The notes beneath the pieces were generated by a model. That model did no database searches and was not told the DNA's origin. It saw nothing but the letters and a program-made list of their open reading frames with translations. Positions 7,445-16,589 of a stretch of DNA of 64,000 nt are shown piece after piece. The position numbers and the translations under genes are program-made. Every line of letters begins with the position of its first letter. The first letter of the stretch is position 1. This DNA is from Candidatus Manganitrophus morganii (GTDB taxonomy: Bacteria; Nitrospirota; Nitrospiria; SBBL01; Manganitrophaceae): contig JAJHOH010000001.1 of the NCBI GenBank assembly GCA_021651055.1, forward strand, positions 3,348,001 to 3,412,000. The letters run 5' to 3'.

Positions 7445-9847
7445 TTATCCATCCTTCTTTAGGACTAAAAAATTATTTACTCTCTCAGGCTCTTTCTCGA
7501 CATTTGCTTCCTTTATATTATTTAATAGATCCGCTAATTCGAGCATTTGAGAATTGTTTCTATAGATTAAATGCCATTCCATAGTATACTCCAAATAGTT
7601 TTTTGTGGGACACGAGGGATCGAAATCTCCCACGATCAAAACTCCATTGGAGTTCAAATTTTCAAAGAGCACACGAATAAGTTGTTTTGAGAAATCAGTA
7701 TTTAAATAGTCGAACAATCCAATACTGTAGATTAGATCCTGCCTTTCTGGAAAAATATCCTCTTTTCCCCTAGCAATCTCTATTACTGACTTATGAATAA
7801 ATCTAGCTTTTGTTCTTACCTTTCTGGAGAGATCTATTCGTAATATTTTTTCTTGGCAATGCTGTAATGCGCTTTTATCGGAATCGATTAAGCTGAATTT
7901 ACATTGATCACGTTTATCAGAGCGACTCAGGAAGTCTTGTATTTCCTTGGCAGGACCGCAGCCGATGCTGGCTACTGATATGTAATTTGTATTTGATTTT
8001 AAAGGTAAAGAATTCCTGACGACCATTTCTATCTTATCTGTCAAAAAAGGAACGCGGTTACGAACTGCCTTAGCAGCTGGAGATTGATAAATATGATTAT
8101 TTAGAAACTTCCCGAAGAGTGTTTCCCCTTCATATGAATCGCGGTAAAGCATATTCATCATTTCGTAATCACCCGCATAACCTAAAGGTTTTCTATAGGC
8201 TCTATTAATAAAAGGAGCTTCAAGGAACAATGCATGCAGGTGCTGTCTAAAAAACTCCTTGTGAATGAGATCCGAATGTTGATCGAAATTCTCAACGATA
8301 GAAGCGATATGACTCATTGAAGTGTCTATAATCGGATAATAGTGTTTCACGGCCGAATCCAAGATGACACGCTCTATGTTATCCTTATATTCAGCTTCTT
8401 CATTTTGGGTTTCTAAGTCATATTTATCAAATTCTTTCTTGAGCTTTTCAAGGAAACAGCGAAGATCTACTATTGCAGATTTAAAAGCAGGGTTGATCTC
8501 AACCGAAGCGGGGAAGGACGTCTTTTTTGTTATTTCATGTTTTATCCTGGTTTTCTTGTCTAATAAAAATATTTTAGTAGGGTCAAGAGTATCCGATTCA
8601 AATGAGACACCTATTATTAGTTTGTTTCCGTTTTCACTTATATGAGCGATTATTGCATTTCCTATAGGAAGGATTTCATTTCCAATGATAAATGCAAAGT
8701 CGTGCAATTTCTGGCCGATATGGAGAGGGGGAGTAATCTTCTCCGTTAATGAGAACTTCGTTCCAAATATTGAAAAATCTATTAAGGCTCCTGTATGTTC
8801 TTCTGTAGTCTCTGTATTAAAATTAATAAATTTAGTGAGATTTGTAATTTGATCCGAAGAGTAGCGGGGCAATCTCACGAATGGGAAAAGTGATGTTCTT
8901 TTGAATCCCAGAGTTCCTTTTTGATCACCTTTGAGCCTCACTCCAATACGAAAGAATTGATTTCCACCCTCTTCAAAGGGAGTGACATCGATGACCTCTC
9001 CAGAAGTTTTATAAGTTTTTTTCCTACTTCTTAGCAGAATACTATCCAAGGGCATACCAACATTTAAAAAACCCTCTTCAGAAGCCATCTTAAAAGACAA
9101 TCCTGATTCTGTAATATCTAACACCTCTTTAACAATTTTTTCTCCCTTAGGATATGAGAGAAATACTTCTAAAATAGGCCTCGCGGTATTGCTTGTGTAT
9201 TCAGATCTTCCATTTGAAATGGCCTTGTTAGATGATGAATTTTTGATTGTAGTAAGTTCCAATTGTTGAGAGGTATTGGACCCTTTCCCGAATGAGTCCA
9301 ATGTTTCTCTTTGAATGGCTGTTGTTTCCTGAGAAAGGCTATCATTCGTGACAATGATAGTAAGCAATGACTTCTCTTGCGATGAAATATTCTGCTTAAG
9401 TATATGAATTACTGAATTCAATATTTTTGACTCAAGATCTCGAATAGCGTTAAATTTGATTCCAATAGCATAGTATGCAATTTCACCGTTTTCTATAAAG
9501 CGGCAGGAAACGACCTGTCCGATTATATTGGTATAACAAACACTCTCCCCAAAGGAGAATTGGAGCCTTATCGCTGTGCCAGCCTCCAATACAGTATTGC
9601 TGTAGATGAGAATGCCTTCTAAGCTTATATTTTCTGTATAGCCTGATATTTCTACCCCATTTGCCTGTACGCGAACCGGAATTTTAATATGCTCTCGTTC
9701 ATACCGACGTACTTGTGAACTCAGGCGCCGTCGCTCTGGAGAAATCAATGTAAGATCTACTCGTCGCTCTGTTACCCGTCGGTCGTTAAAGCCAATTTGA
9801 ATAACACTCTTCCTTCTTTCATAGTATGTTGAAACTTTTGTTATCAT
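7445..9847 (-). CDS. PilZ-domain / SAM-dependent methyltransferase fusion (PhcB-like)
   Basis: About 800 residues from the ATG at 9847, preceded by GGAGAGATCA; a longer frame opens at 9913 but lacks a ribosome site. In the 9913 numbering, residues 69-170 are a PilZ domain with RRYER (RxxxR) and NISLEG (NxSxxG), the two c-di-GMP contact motifs. Two further PilZ-like segments carry DITESG (about 260) and DFSIFG (about 375) without an obvious RxxxR. The C-terminus has GYAGDYE (578) and motif I ASIGCGPAKE (648), shared with the PhcB family that makes 3-hydroxy fatty-acid methyl esters in Ralstonia. It is the first gene of the three-gene unit. The fusion would tie methyl-ester synthesis to c-di-GMP. 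The methyltransferase family call is good; the product is inference. Confidence 0.75.
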   Translation of the reverse strand: MITKVSTYYERRKSVIQIGFNDRRVTERRVDLTLISPERRRLSSQVRRYEREHIKIPVRVQANGVEISGYTENISLEGILIYSNTVLEAGTAIRLQFSFGESVCYTNIIGQVVSCRFIENGEIAYYAIGIKFNAIRDLESKILNSVIHILKQNISSQEKSLLTIIVTNDSLSQETTAIQRETLDSFGKGSNTSQQLELTTIKNSSSNKAISNGRSEYTSNTARPILEVFLSYPKGEKIVKEVLDITESGLSFKMASEEGFLNVGMPLDSILLRSRKKTYKTSGEVIDVTPFEEGGNQFFRIGVRLKGDQKGTLGFKRTSLFPFVRLPRYSSDQITNLTKFINFNTETTEEHTGALIDFSIFGTKFSLTEKITPPLHIGQKLHDFAFIIGNEILPIGNAIIAHISENGNKLIIGVSFESDTLDPTKIFLLDKKTRIKHEITKKTSFPASVEINPAFKSAIVDLRCFLEKLKKEFDKYDLETQNEEAEYKDNIERVILDSAVKHYYPIIDTSMSHIASIVENFDQHSDLIHKEFFRQHLHALFLEAPFINRAYRKPLGYAGDYEMMNMLYRDSYEGETLFGKFLNNHIYQSPAAKAVRNRVPFLTDKIEMVVRNSLPLKSNTNYISVASIGCGPAKEIQDFLSRSDKRDQCKFSLIDSDKSALQHCQEKILRIDLSRKVRTKARFIHKSVIEIARGKEDIFPERQDLIYSIGLFDYLNTDFSKQLIRVLFENLNSNGVLIVGDFDPSCPTKNYLEYTMEWHLIYRNNSQMLELADLLNNIKEANVEKEPERVNNFLVLKKDG

Positions 9848-10065
9848 TGATCTCTCCATTATAATTTCGGAAAGGTTGAAAATTAATCCGTCAAGATGTT
9901 GAAACTTGGTCAAACGGTTTTTCTTAGAACAGTGATGCCGGACGGCTTAAAAGTGCTGACGTTGTAGGATTGACGGCATCTTATGTAATGATGGTCTGCA
10001 TTCTCTCTTAAGGCCACGGATGAGCAATTCCCCCAAAGGGGGTGTTTTAAAAGCCACTTACCCTT
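9848..10065. other. intergenic between the two kinase loci
   Basis: No gene. A 13-base hairpin CCCCC-AAA-GGGGG sits at 10030-10042, downstream of the larger kinase gene on the minus strand. No U-run follows on that strand, so I do not call a terminator. The promoter of the three-gene methyltransferase unit should lie here, but I could not pick a convincing -35/-10 pair. Confidence 0.4.
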
Positions 10066-13000
10066 TCATACTACTTTCCAGCCTCGCGTTAAATTGCGTC
10101 CTAAGATCGACTTCGCCAAGCGTTGAAGCTCTTTGAGGTCGAACGGTTTCTTCAGGACGGCGGCGTGGGTCCGGTCGAGGAACGTCGAGGTCACTGAATT
10201 GGCTGCATCCCCGGTGATGATGATCGTCCGCTCTAAGATCTCCGGATAGACACGGCCCACTTGGTCAAAAAACTGAATCCCATCCATCCCCGGCATGCGA
10301 ACATCACTGACGAGAAGGTCATAGGAGGTTTTGGTCAATTGTTCCAAGGCGGCTTCCCCGCTGTGCACCGCATCGACAACAAATCCGATCTGCTCCAATG
10401 CCGTCTTGCAGACCTCCAGAACCATCGGCTCATCATCCACCACCAGCGCCCGTCTGTCCTGATGGAGTACACTTGTCTCAGAGGGGAGAGTGGGAGCGGT
10501 GAATGCAGCGGTACGGATTGGCAGCTCAAACCAGAAGCGTGTTACGATCCCTTCCTCAGAGATAAATCCGATCTTCCCGCCATGAGATGCGATGATCCCA
10601 TGCGAGATCGCCAATCCCAACCCCGTTCCTTCTCCTTCCGGCTTCGTCGTGAAAAAAGGCTCGAAGAGCCGGGACTGAACTTCCTTTGGAATTCCCGGAC
10701 CATTGTCCCCAATTGTGATTCGTAGGAGCCCTGCAGTTTGTTCCGAAACAATTCGGATTCTCCGATCTTCCTCATTTATCAAAACGGCTTGATGAGCATT
10801 GTTGATGAGATTTAACAGAACCTGCTTGATCTGGTTGCCATCCACAAGCGTTTTGGGAAGACGTGGATCGAGATTCAATTCGAGTGCGATATTGTCGGTG
10901 CGAAGGTAAGAGGCTTTCAACTCCAAAACAGAATGAATCAAGCTGTTCAAATCGTTCCCTTGCCAGAGCGGGGGCGATTTTCGCGCGAAATCGGATAGGC
11001 TTCGTACAACGGCCGCACACCGGCGCGCTTCCCTGGAGATGGTGTCTGCACACTGATGCGCCTCTTTAGGAAGAGGCATGCCTAAGAGAAGCTCAGCAAA
11101 ACCGATCACCGGGGTCAGCGGATTGTTCATCTCGTGAGAGAGGCCGGCCACCAGGGTTCCCATGGCGGCCATTTTGGCCGAGTGAATCAGTTGCGCCTGG
11201 GTTTGCCGCAGTTCGGCGAGGGTTCTCTCCAAAGCTTGATTCCGGATTTGAATTTCTTTTTCCAAGGTGCGTAGGTTGAGAAGCGATTTCACACGCGCCC
11301 TCAGCTCCTCAGAACTGAAAGGCTTGGTCAGGTAATCGTCGGCGCCTTGGTTTAATCCCTCGATCTTCATCGACAGATCGGCCTTGGCGGTCACCAAGAC
11401 CACCGGGATGTGCCGTATTGCGAGATTTTCTTTTACCTCTCGGCAGAGCTGATAGCCGTCTTTGATCGGCATCATCACGTCGGCGAGGATCAGGTCGGGG
11501 AGGTCCGCTTTGGCGCGCTCGAGCCCTTCAGCCCCATTTCGAGCGGGGATGATTTGATATTCCCCCTGAAGTTGCGTGGCAATGAAGTGGAGCATGTCGG
11601 GGTTGTCTTCGACGACGAGGATCTTCGATCTGCTCTGTCCGCAGGTTGTAGCTTGCTGCGGAAGTGCGGGTGGCTCTTGGAGGATTCCTCCGTCGGCATA
11701 TTCTGCCTCTTTGTGAAGAGAGCGGACCCAATCTTCCTCGAGATTGTCCTGTGGGATTGCATTGGTGGAACGTTCTGCGGTGGGGAGTTCTGTGAGATGG
11801 GGAAGGGTGAAGAAGATCATTGTTCCCCTCCCTACTTCGCTCTCGGCCCAAATCTTCCCTTGATGGAGCTCGATTAACTCTTTGCAGAGTGCCAGGCCGA
11901 TTCCGGTTCCTTCATATCGGCGGGTTGCAGTCGCATCAATCTGAGAGAAACGGTTGAAGAGCTTGGGAAGATCCGCCGGGGCGATACCGATCCCGCTATC
12001 TGAGATTCTTACGAAGACCTCTCCATCTTTTAGTTCGTAGAGAATATTAATTTTCCCTTCTGACTCGGTGAACTTGATTGCATTAAAGATTAGGTTTAAG
12101 AGCACCTTCTCCATTTTGTCGTGGTCGAAGTAAAACTTGGTTCTCTCCCCCTGATCTGAAATCGACAATTGAATGTTTTTCTTTTCCGCAAGTGGTGCCA
12201 GGGAGGAAACGATCCCTTTGATGAAAGTCGAGAGATTTCCTTTGGAATAGCATAAATGCATCTTCTGATCGTCCAGCTTGGCAAAGTCGAGGAGATTGTT
12301 AATTAACTTGAGGAGACGCAGGCCGTTCTGGAACATCATTTCAATTTGTCTTTGTTCCAGCCTGACTTCAACTTTAGATTTTTCCCTGAGCGGTGTTTCA
12401 AGCGGAGCGAGGATTAAAGTTAATGGAGTTCTTAATTCATGCGAGATGTTTGCAAAAAAGTGAGATTTGGCTGTATCAAGCTCTTTGAGTTTTTTATAAG
12501 CTTTCCCCAATTTTTTATTTGCTTCTTCCAGGTTCAATCTAGAAGAAAATTCTTGGAACCGTAATCGATATCCGAGATGGTTCCCTGTTGCGGAAATGAT
12601 GGTCGTCCACAAAATGAATACGTTATTGCTAAAAAAATATGCAAAATGAGTGATTGGTTCGGTGGCGATGATAGGGATAAGATAAGTGAGATAAATTATT
12701 ATGTAGAGCGGTAAGAGTTGTTTTAAGCTCATCGGCATTAACAAACCGACTGCCAGAATAATAATGTTCAGGCCGGCGTAGTAAGGGCTATTATGACCAC
12801 CGGTGTACATGACCATTATTTGTATTAAGCTGATTAGACAAAGGAAAAAGAAATAAACGAATATATATGTGTACTGCTTGAACTGATCGCTTTTAAGCGC
12901 AAAGAATATCGCAAGGTCAACAAAGGTGTTGATGGTTCTCAGCGCCATGAAAAACAAAAAATACTGGGGAGCAATTGCATAATCTACCATGCCATAGAGG

Positions 13001-13107
13001 GGAAAAAGGACGATACCTAATATGCAGGCGACCTTCAACCTTGAGACCGTAAGGTTGAAGACTTCTTTCTCAAAGAGGGGCGTTACCTCTCTCATCCAAT
13101 GCTCCAT
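10066..13107 (-). CDS. membrane hybrid sensor kinase with two receivers (paralogue of the 4841-7438 kinase)
   Basis: 1013 residues. About six hydrophobic segments (25-180) contain YTGGHNSPYYAG (101-112), the same sensor motif as the neighbouring kinase. Modules then run: HisKA with His223 (NISHELRTP), HATPase_c, receiver (ILADVMMP), second HisKA (AGLSHEMNNP), second HATPase_c (GTGLGLAI), and a C-terminal receiver (LLVSDVRMPG) ending in KKPFDLKELQRLAKSIL. Compared with its paralogue it gains a last receiver. The ATG at 13107 has no ribosome site; the Met codon at 13095 has GGAG six bases upstream and is the likelier start. No methyltransferase follows it directly, so it may read the same signal as the three-gene unit or a related one (inference). 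Confidence 0.85.
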   Translation of the reverse strand: MEHWMREVTPLFEKEVFNLTVSRLKVACILGIVLFPLYGMVDYAIAPQYFLFFMALRTINTFVDLAIFFALKSDQFKQYTYIFVYFFFLCLISLIQIMVMYTGGHNSPYYAGLNIIILAVGLLMPMSLKQLLPLYIIIYLTYLIPIIATEPITHFAYFFSNNVFILWTTIISATGNHLGYRLRFQEFSSRLNLEEANKKLGKAYKKLKELDTAKSHFFANISHELRTPLTLILAPLETPLREKSKVEVRLEQRQIEMMFQNGLRLLKLINNLLDFAKLDDQKMHLCYSKGNLSTFIKGIVSSLAPLAEKKNIQLSISDQGERTKFYFDHDKMEKVLLNLIFNAIKFTESEGKINILYELKDGEVFVRISDSGIGIAPADLPKLFNRFSQIDATATRRYEGTGIGLALCKELIELHQGKIWAESEVGRGTMIFFTLPHLTELPTAERSTNAIPQDNLEEDWVRSLHKEAEYADGGILQEPPALPQQATTCGQSRSKILVVEDNPDMLHFIATQLQGEYQIIPARNGAEGLERAKADLPDLILADVMMPIKDGYQLCREVKENLAIRHIPVVLVTAKADLSMKIEGLNQGADDYLTKPFSSEELRARVKSLLNLRTLEKEIQIRNQALERTLAELRQTQAQLIHSAKMAAMGTLVAGLSHEMNNPLTPVIGFAELLLGMPLPKEAHQCADTISREARRCAAVVRSLSDFARKSPPLWQGNDLNSLIHSVLELKASYLRTDNIALELNLDPRLPKTLVDGNQIKQVLLNLINNAHQAVLINEEDRRIRIVSEQTAGLLRITIGDNGPGIPKEVQSRLFEPFFTTKPEGEGTGLGLAISHGIIASHGGKIGFISEEGIVTRFWFELPIRTAAFTAPTLPSETSVLHQDRRALVVDDEPMVLEVCKTALEQIGFVVDAVHSGEAALEQLTKTSYDLLVSDVRMPGMDGIQFFDQVGRVYPEILERTIIITGDAANSVTSTFLDRTHAAVLKKPFDLKELQRLAKSILGRNLTRGWKVV

Positions 13108-13359
13108 CGCTAGGTTGAATTGTGTTTAAAGACAACTTCGCTAGCCGCTGAACTCTGCGAGATCGAACGGTTTTTCCAGAACGATAGCTCGGGTCCGTTC
13201 GAGAAATGCCGATGTGAATCGGCTGCATCCCTGATCTAAAAATCCAAATATGGGAACCAATGTCATTCCCAGCCATAACGGAATTTTTACCCTCTGGCCG
13301 TAAATTTGTCTAATTTCCTGAGCAAATTCTAATTGCAATGCATCTATATCTATAACCAT
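13108..13359 (-). pseudogene. collapsed remnant of a third membrane hybrid kinase
   Basis: From an ATG at 13359 the first 42 residues match the start of the 4841-7438 kinase, including RVKIPLWLGMTLVPIFGFLD. The frame then jumps directly to TSAFLERTRAIVLEKPFDLAE, which matches the extreme C-terminal receiver of the 10066-13107 kinase. A +1-type frameshift near 13145 separates this from QRLAKLSLN, the continuation of that receiver helix. About 900 internal codons are missing compared with the paralogue. This is a deletion scar joining the two ends of a former kinase gene. Confidence 0.75.
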
Positions 13360-13523
13360 ATTGATAGGCTAAGTGTGGCTAGAAAAAAAGAGAGATTATT
13401 AATACCTCTACGGTTCTTGGATAGAGCGAGGGAACCGATGCCTAGCATGAAAACACCGGCTAAGACTACTGGGATGGCGTGTGGATTAAAATAGTAATTT
13501 CCCGAATCTAAAATGGTTTGCAT
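13350..13523 (-). pseudogene. 57-residue stub of a 7TM-type histidine kinase N-terminus
   Basis: The ATG at 13523 opens a frame ending in TAG at 13350. The peptide has SGNYYFNPHAIPVVLAG, then a hydrophobic helix, ALSKNRRGINNLSFFLA and a second helix ending SLSIWL. This is the usual start of sensor kinases with an N-terminal 7TM region (YFNPHAIP... NRRSPVNxSFF). Only two of the membrane helices remain. Its stop overlaps the start of the next kinase remnant, so a gene-scale deletion has fused unrelated kinase ends. It could still be translated as a tiny membrane peptide. Confidence 0.6.
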
Positions 13524-14287
13524 TTCACTCGATTCAACTAATTGATGTGTTGCGTTCTATACTAGGATACTTAACCGTATTAGTGAGCGAATCAATATGC
13601 AAATGTCATTCAAAATTTCATTTGTTCCAATTATTGAATAAAAGTAAAGGTGAACTATCCCATAAGAAAATTAATCTCCTGCCTATGGTAATGTTTGACT
13701 TTGGGATTGACGGAAGAGAATCGGGGCAGAAAAAATGGGCAAAAGGAGAAGTAATTTTGAAGGCAATAAGCCGGATACTCGACGCATCCGTTGTCGGCAT
13801 GACAGTCCTCCCCATAGCACCTCCCTGTGCGGGTTTTGAATCGGTGTGGAGAGGGCGGAAGTTCACCCCCGTTGCGCCAACTTACAAGACCAGATGATAA
13901 TCCAAAAGCAGAATTTGACAATATACCTATTTACAACAATGTCAATGAAATTCTTCTTATCTATACCCGGAGCGGTATTTTTAGACGGTCTTTCAGCTAT
14001 AGTCCTCAGGGGTGCTCCCTGGCTTTTTGACAGAGGATTCCGTCCTCCTTAACGGAGTCCAAAAAAAGACTTAGCTATCGTGTCTTAAGACAGGTCTCAG
14101 TTTAGGCTGAAAAATAGAAAGTCTTTCAGGAAAATAGACATCTTTCAGCTTTATGGCATACTGAATAAGCATCAATCAACATTTTAAATTCCTCGGCGGG
14201 GGCATCCCGGTTCTGAAGTCGAGTTCATTCCGAAAGGGTCATTTTTGAAAGCGCAAGCCATGGCCGACCGAAATGGGAGAAGAGAAG
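13524..14287. other. long intergenic stretch, no confident gene
   Basis: About 760 bases. Open frames of 60-116 codons occur on both strands (for example 13547-13897 plus), but none has a ribosome site plus family resemblance, and the two strands mirror each other. The right end holds a small tandem repeat (14109-14148) and probably the leader of the GGDEF-EAL gene. No RNA gene was recognised. Confidence 0.5.
14106..14149 (+). repeat. tandem repeat able to form alternative hairpins
   Basis: GAAAAATAGAAAGTCTTTCAG is truncated here to units of 21 and 19 bases (14109-14129 and 14130-14148) that share GAAAATAGA and CTTTCAG. The upstream GCTGAAA (14106-14112) can pair with either TTTCAG (14124-14129) or TTTCAGC (14143-14149). 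It lies about 140 bases before the GGDEF-EAL start, in its likely leader. It does not match the c-di-GMP riboswitch classes I know. Confidence 0.35.
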
Positions 14288-16075
14288 GTGAGTGATATCT
14301 CGGAAGACAGCGTCGCCGAAGCGTCGATCCGCCTCCTGGCGGATAAGGAAGCGCTGGAAAAAGAGATCGCGGAGCGGAAAAGGATCGAGGCGGAATTAAA
14401 GCGCAGCCTCTCATTGCTGAATGCCACACTCGAGGCCACCGCCGACGGGATTCTTGTCGTGAATCAGAAGGGCACGGTCACCTTATTCAATTCAAAATTC
14501 ATAGAAATGTGGGAGATTCCTCATCCTGTCTTAACTTTGGGAGATCCGGAGAAAGCAATAGCCGCTCTCCTGAAACCGCTCAAGGACCCTGAAAGCTTTT
14601 CGGCAAGGCTCAACGCGCTCAACCAATCGGATTCGGAAAATCAAGGCACGTTGGAATTGATCGACGGGAGAGTCCTGGCGTGGTACGCGAAGCCGCAGCA
14701 GATCGGCGGGGAGCGGATCGGCCGGGTTTGGTGCTTCCATGACATCACGGAGCGGAAGCAGGCGGAGGAGCGTCTCAACCACTTGACCAACTTTGACCTC
14801 CTTACCAACCTTCCGAATCGTCTTCTCTTTCGGGACCGTCTGGGGCTGGCGATTTCACGGGCCCCCTGGCATAAACGATCGGTCGGCGTTCTCCTGTTTG
14901 ATCTCGACCGGTTTAAAGTGGTGAACGAGACGCTCGGGCAAGCGATGGGAGATTTCCTGCTGAAGGCCGTGTCCGAGCGGTTGTCCGCCACGGTGAGGGA
15001 GGGAGATACCGTCGCGCGGCTGGGAGACGACATGTTCGGTCTGATTCTGGATGATCTGGCGCAACCGGCCGACAGCTTTCGCGTTTCTCAAAAAATTCTC
15101 GACTCATTGGGGAAACCGTTTCAGTTAAAGGGACAGGAGATCTTCGTTTCAGCCAGCATCGGGATTGCGATTTTTCCCAATGACGGAGACGAGATCGATC
15201 TGCTGATGAAACATGCCGACACGGCGATGTATCGCGCCAAAGAGCAGGGCGGGAACAATTACCAGCTCTATGCGCCGGCGATGAATCAACATGCCACCAA
15301 ACGTCTCGCTTTGGAAAACAATCTCCGCCATGCCTTGGAGCGGGGGGAGTTCCTGCTCTATTACCAACCCAAGGTCGATCTCACGACGGGACAGATCGTG
15401 GGGATGGAGGCCCTGATTCGATGGAAATCCCCGGAGGCCGGAATGGTCTCTCCGGCCGAATTCATTCCGCTTGCGGAAGAGACCGGCCTGATCGTTCCGA
15501 TGGGGGAGTGGATCTTGCGCACCGCCTGCGCGCAGAACAAGGCGTGGCAGAAGCAGGGGCTTCCCTTTGTCCGCATGGGGGTCAACATATCGGTTCGCCA
15601 GCTTCAAAGGCAAAATCTCATCGCCATTATTGCGCATGTGCTCAATGAGACCGGCCTGGATCCCAACTATTTGGAATTGGAGTTGACTGAAAGCATCATC
15701 ATGAAGAGCAATGAAAGCACCATGGCCGAACTGCGCGAGTTGAACCTGGGAGGAATTGAAATCTCGATCGACGATTTCGGAACGGGATATTCCTCGCTCA
15801 GTTATTTAAAGCGGCTTCCGATCGATACGCTGAAAATAGATAAGTCCTTCGTGCAGGAGGTGACGACCGATCCGGATGATGCGGCCATTGTGGCCGCGAT
15901 CATCACGATGGCCCACACATTGAAGCTGAAAGTGGTGGCCGAGGCGGTGGAAACGGTCGAACAGTTGGAATTTTTACGCGGGTTGAAATGCGATCAGATG
16001 CAGGGCTATCTTTTCAGCAAGCCTTTGCCGGCGGAAGAGATCACCCGGCTTTTGGCCGAAGGAAAACATTTGTAA
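14288..16075 (+). CDS. PAS-GGDEF-EAL protein, probable c-di-GMP phosphodiesterase
   Basis: 595 residues from the GTG at 14288, which has GGGAGAAGAGAAG just upstream; an ATG at 14273 in the same frame lacks a ribosome site. After a short coiled segment comes a PAS domain (about 35-150), then GGDEF (about 160-320) and EAL (about 335-590). The GGDEF signature reads RLGDDMF in place of RLGGDEF, so cyclase activity is doubtful and the domain may be regulatory. The EAL side keeps MEALIRW, ELTESIIM and the DDFGTGYSSLSYL loop with KIDKSF, consistent with active hydrolysis. The protein is cytosolic, with no membrane segment. It lies 5 kb from a PilZ-methyltransferase fusion, a possible user of the same second messenger. 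Confidence 0.9.
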   Translation: MSDISEDSVAEASIRLLADKEALEKEIAERKRIEAELKRSLSLLNATLEATADGILVVNQKGTVTLFNSKFIEMWEIPHPVLTLGDPEKAIAALLKPLKDPESFSARLNALNQSDSENQGTLELIDGRVLAWYAKPQQIGGERIGRVWCFHDITERKQAEERLNHLTNFDLLTNLPNRLLFRDRLGLAISRAPWHKRSVGVLLFDLDRFKVVNETLGQAMGDFLLKAVSERLSATVREGDTVARLGDDMFGLILDDLAQPADSFRVSQKILDSLGKPFQLKGQEIFVSASIGIAIFPNDGDEIDLLMKHADTAMYRAKEQGGNNYQLYAPAMNQHATKRLALENNLRHALERGEFLLYYQPKVDLTTGQIVGMEALIRWKSPEAGMVSPAEFIPLAEETGLIVPMGEWILRTACAQNKAWQKQGLPFVRMGVNISVRQLQRQNLIAIIAHVLNETGLDPNYLELELTESIIMKSNESTMAELRELNLGGIEISIDDFGTGYSSLSYLKRLPIDTLKIDKSFVQEVTTDPDDAAIVAAIITMAHTLKLKVVAEAVETVEQLEFLRGLKCDQMQGYLFSKPLPAEEITRLLAEGKHL

Positions 16076-16181
16076 GTTGTCGTTCCTCTTTCCGGTGGAT
16101 TCCTCTTCCATCCTGGCGGGCCATCCTACAAGCAACCATTTCTATCCGAGGGTATTCGAGGCGAAAGATTTCCAGCAGGCG

Positions 16182-16589
16182 CTAGCCCGGGTTGAAGATC
16201 TGCTTGAGTTTTTGCATTTTATTCTTTCTGTCGAGTGTTTTGGAAATATTCATGACGACTTCGGTAATAGTGAAGGGCTTCAACTCATATCCGCTGGCCC
16301 CCTTTCGGATGAGCTCAATCGCATTTTTCAGCGTTCCGTGACCGGTGATAATCAACACCTCGACCTCCGGATGCGCTTCCTTGATCCGACTGAGGACTTC
16401 TTCCCCCTGCATCCCCGGCATCTTTAAATCGAGCGTGACCAGATCGATCTTCTTTTTTTGTATGATTTCCAACGCCTGCGGACCGTCTTCGGCGATTTCA
16501 ATGTTGTAGAACGGCTTCAAGATGAGCTTCAGCGACTCGCGCGGTCCGCTCTCATCGTCGACAATGAGGATGGTGTTTTGGGTTTCCAT
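16182..16589 (-). CDS. single-domain response regulator (CheY-like)
   Basis: 135 residues, one receiver. Asp11/Asp12 (IVDDE), phospho-acceptor Asp54 (VTLDLKMPG), Thr83 (ITGHG) and Lys104 (ELKPF) are all present. A short charged tail (KNKMQKLKQIF) follows. There is no output domain, so it must act by protein contact or as a phosphorelay intermediate for one of the hybrid kinases nearby. AGGAGATCGCT precedes the ATG. It is convergent with the GGDEF-EAL gene, 106 bp apart. Confidence 0.9.
   Translation of the reverse strand: METQNTILIVDDESGPRESLKLILKPFYNIEIAEDGPQALEIIQKKKIDLVTLDLKMPGMQGEEVLSRIKEAHPEVEVLIITGHGTLKNAIELIRKGASGYELKPFTITEVVMNISKTLDRKNKMQKLKQIFNPG

Noticed and set aside
10030-10042. 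CCCCC-AAA-GGGGG hairpin as an intrinsic terminator or enhancer site
   Set aside because: No U-run on the minus strand, and the C-first orientation differs from the GGGG...CCCC enhancer palindromes.
13547-13897. 116-codon plus-strand frame in the long gap
   Set aside because: Mirror-image frames on the other strand are equally open and neither shows a ribosome site or a recognised family.
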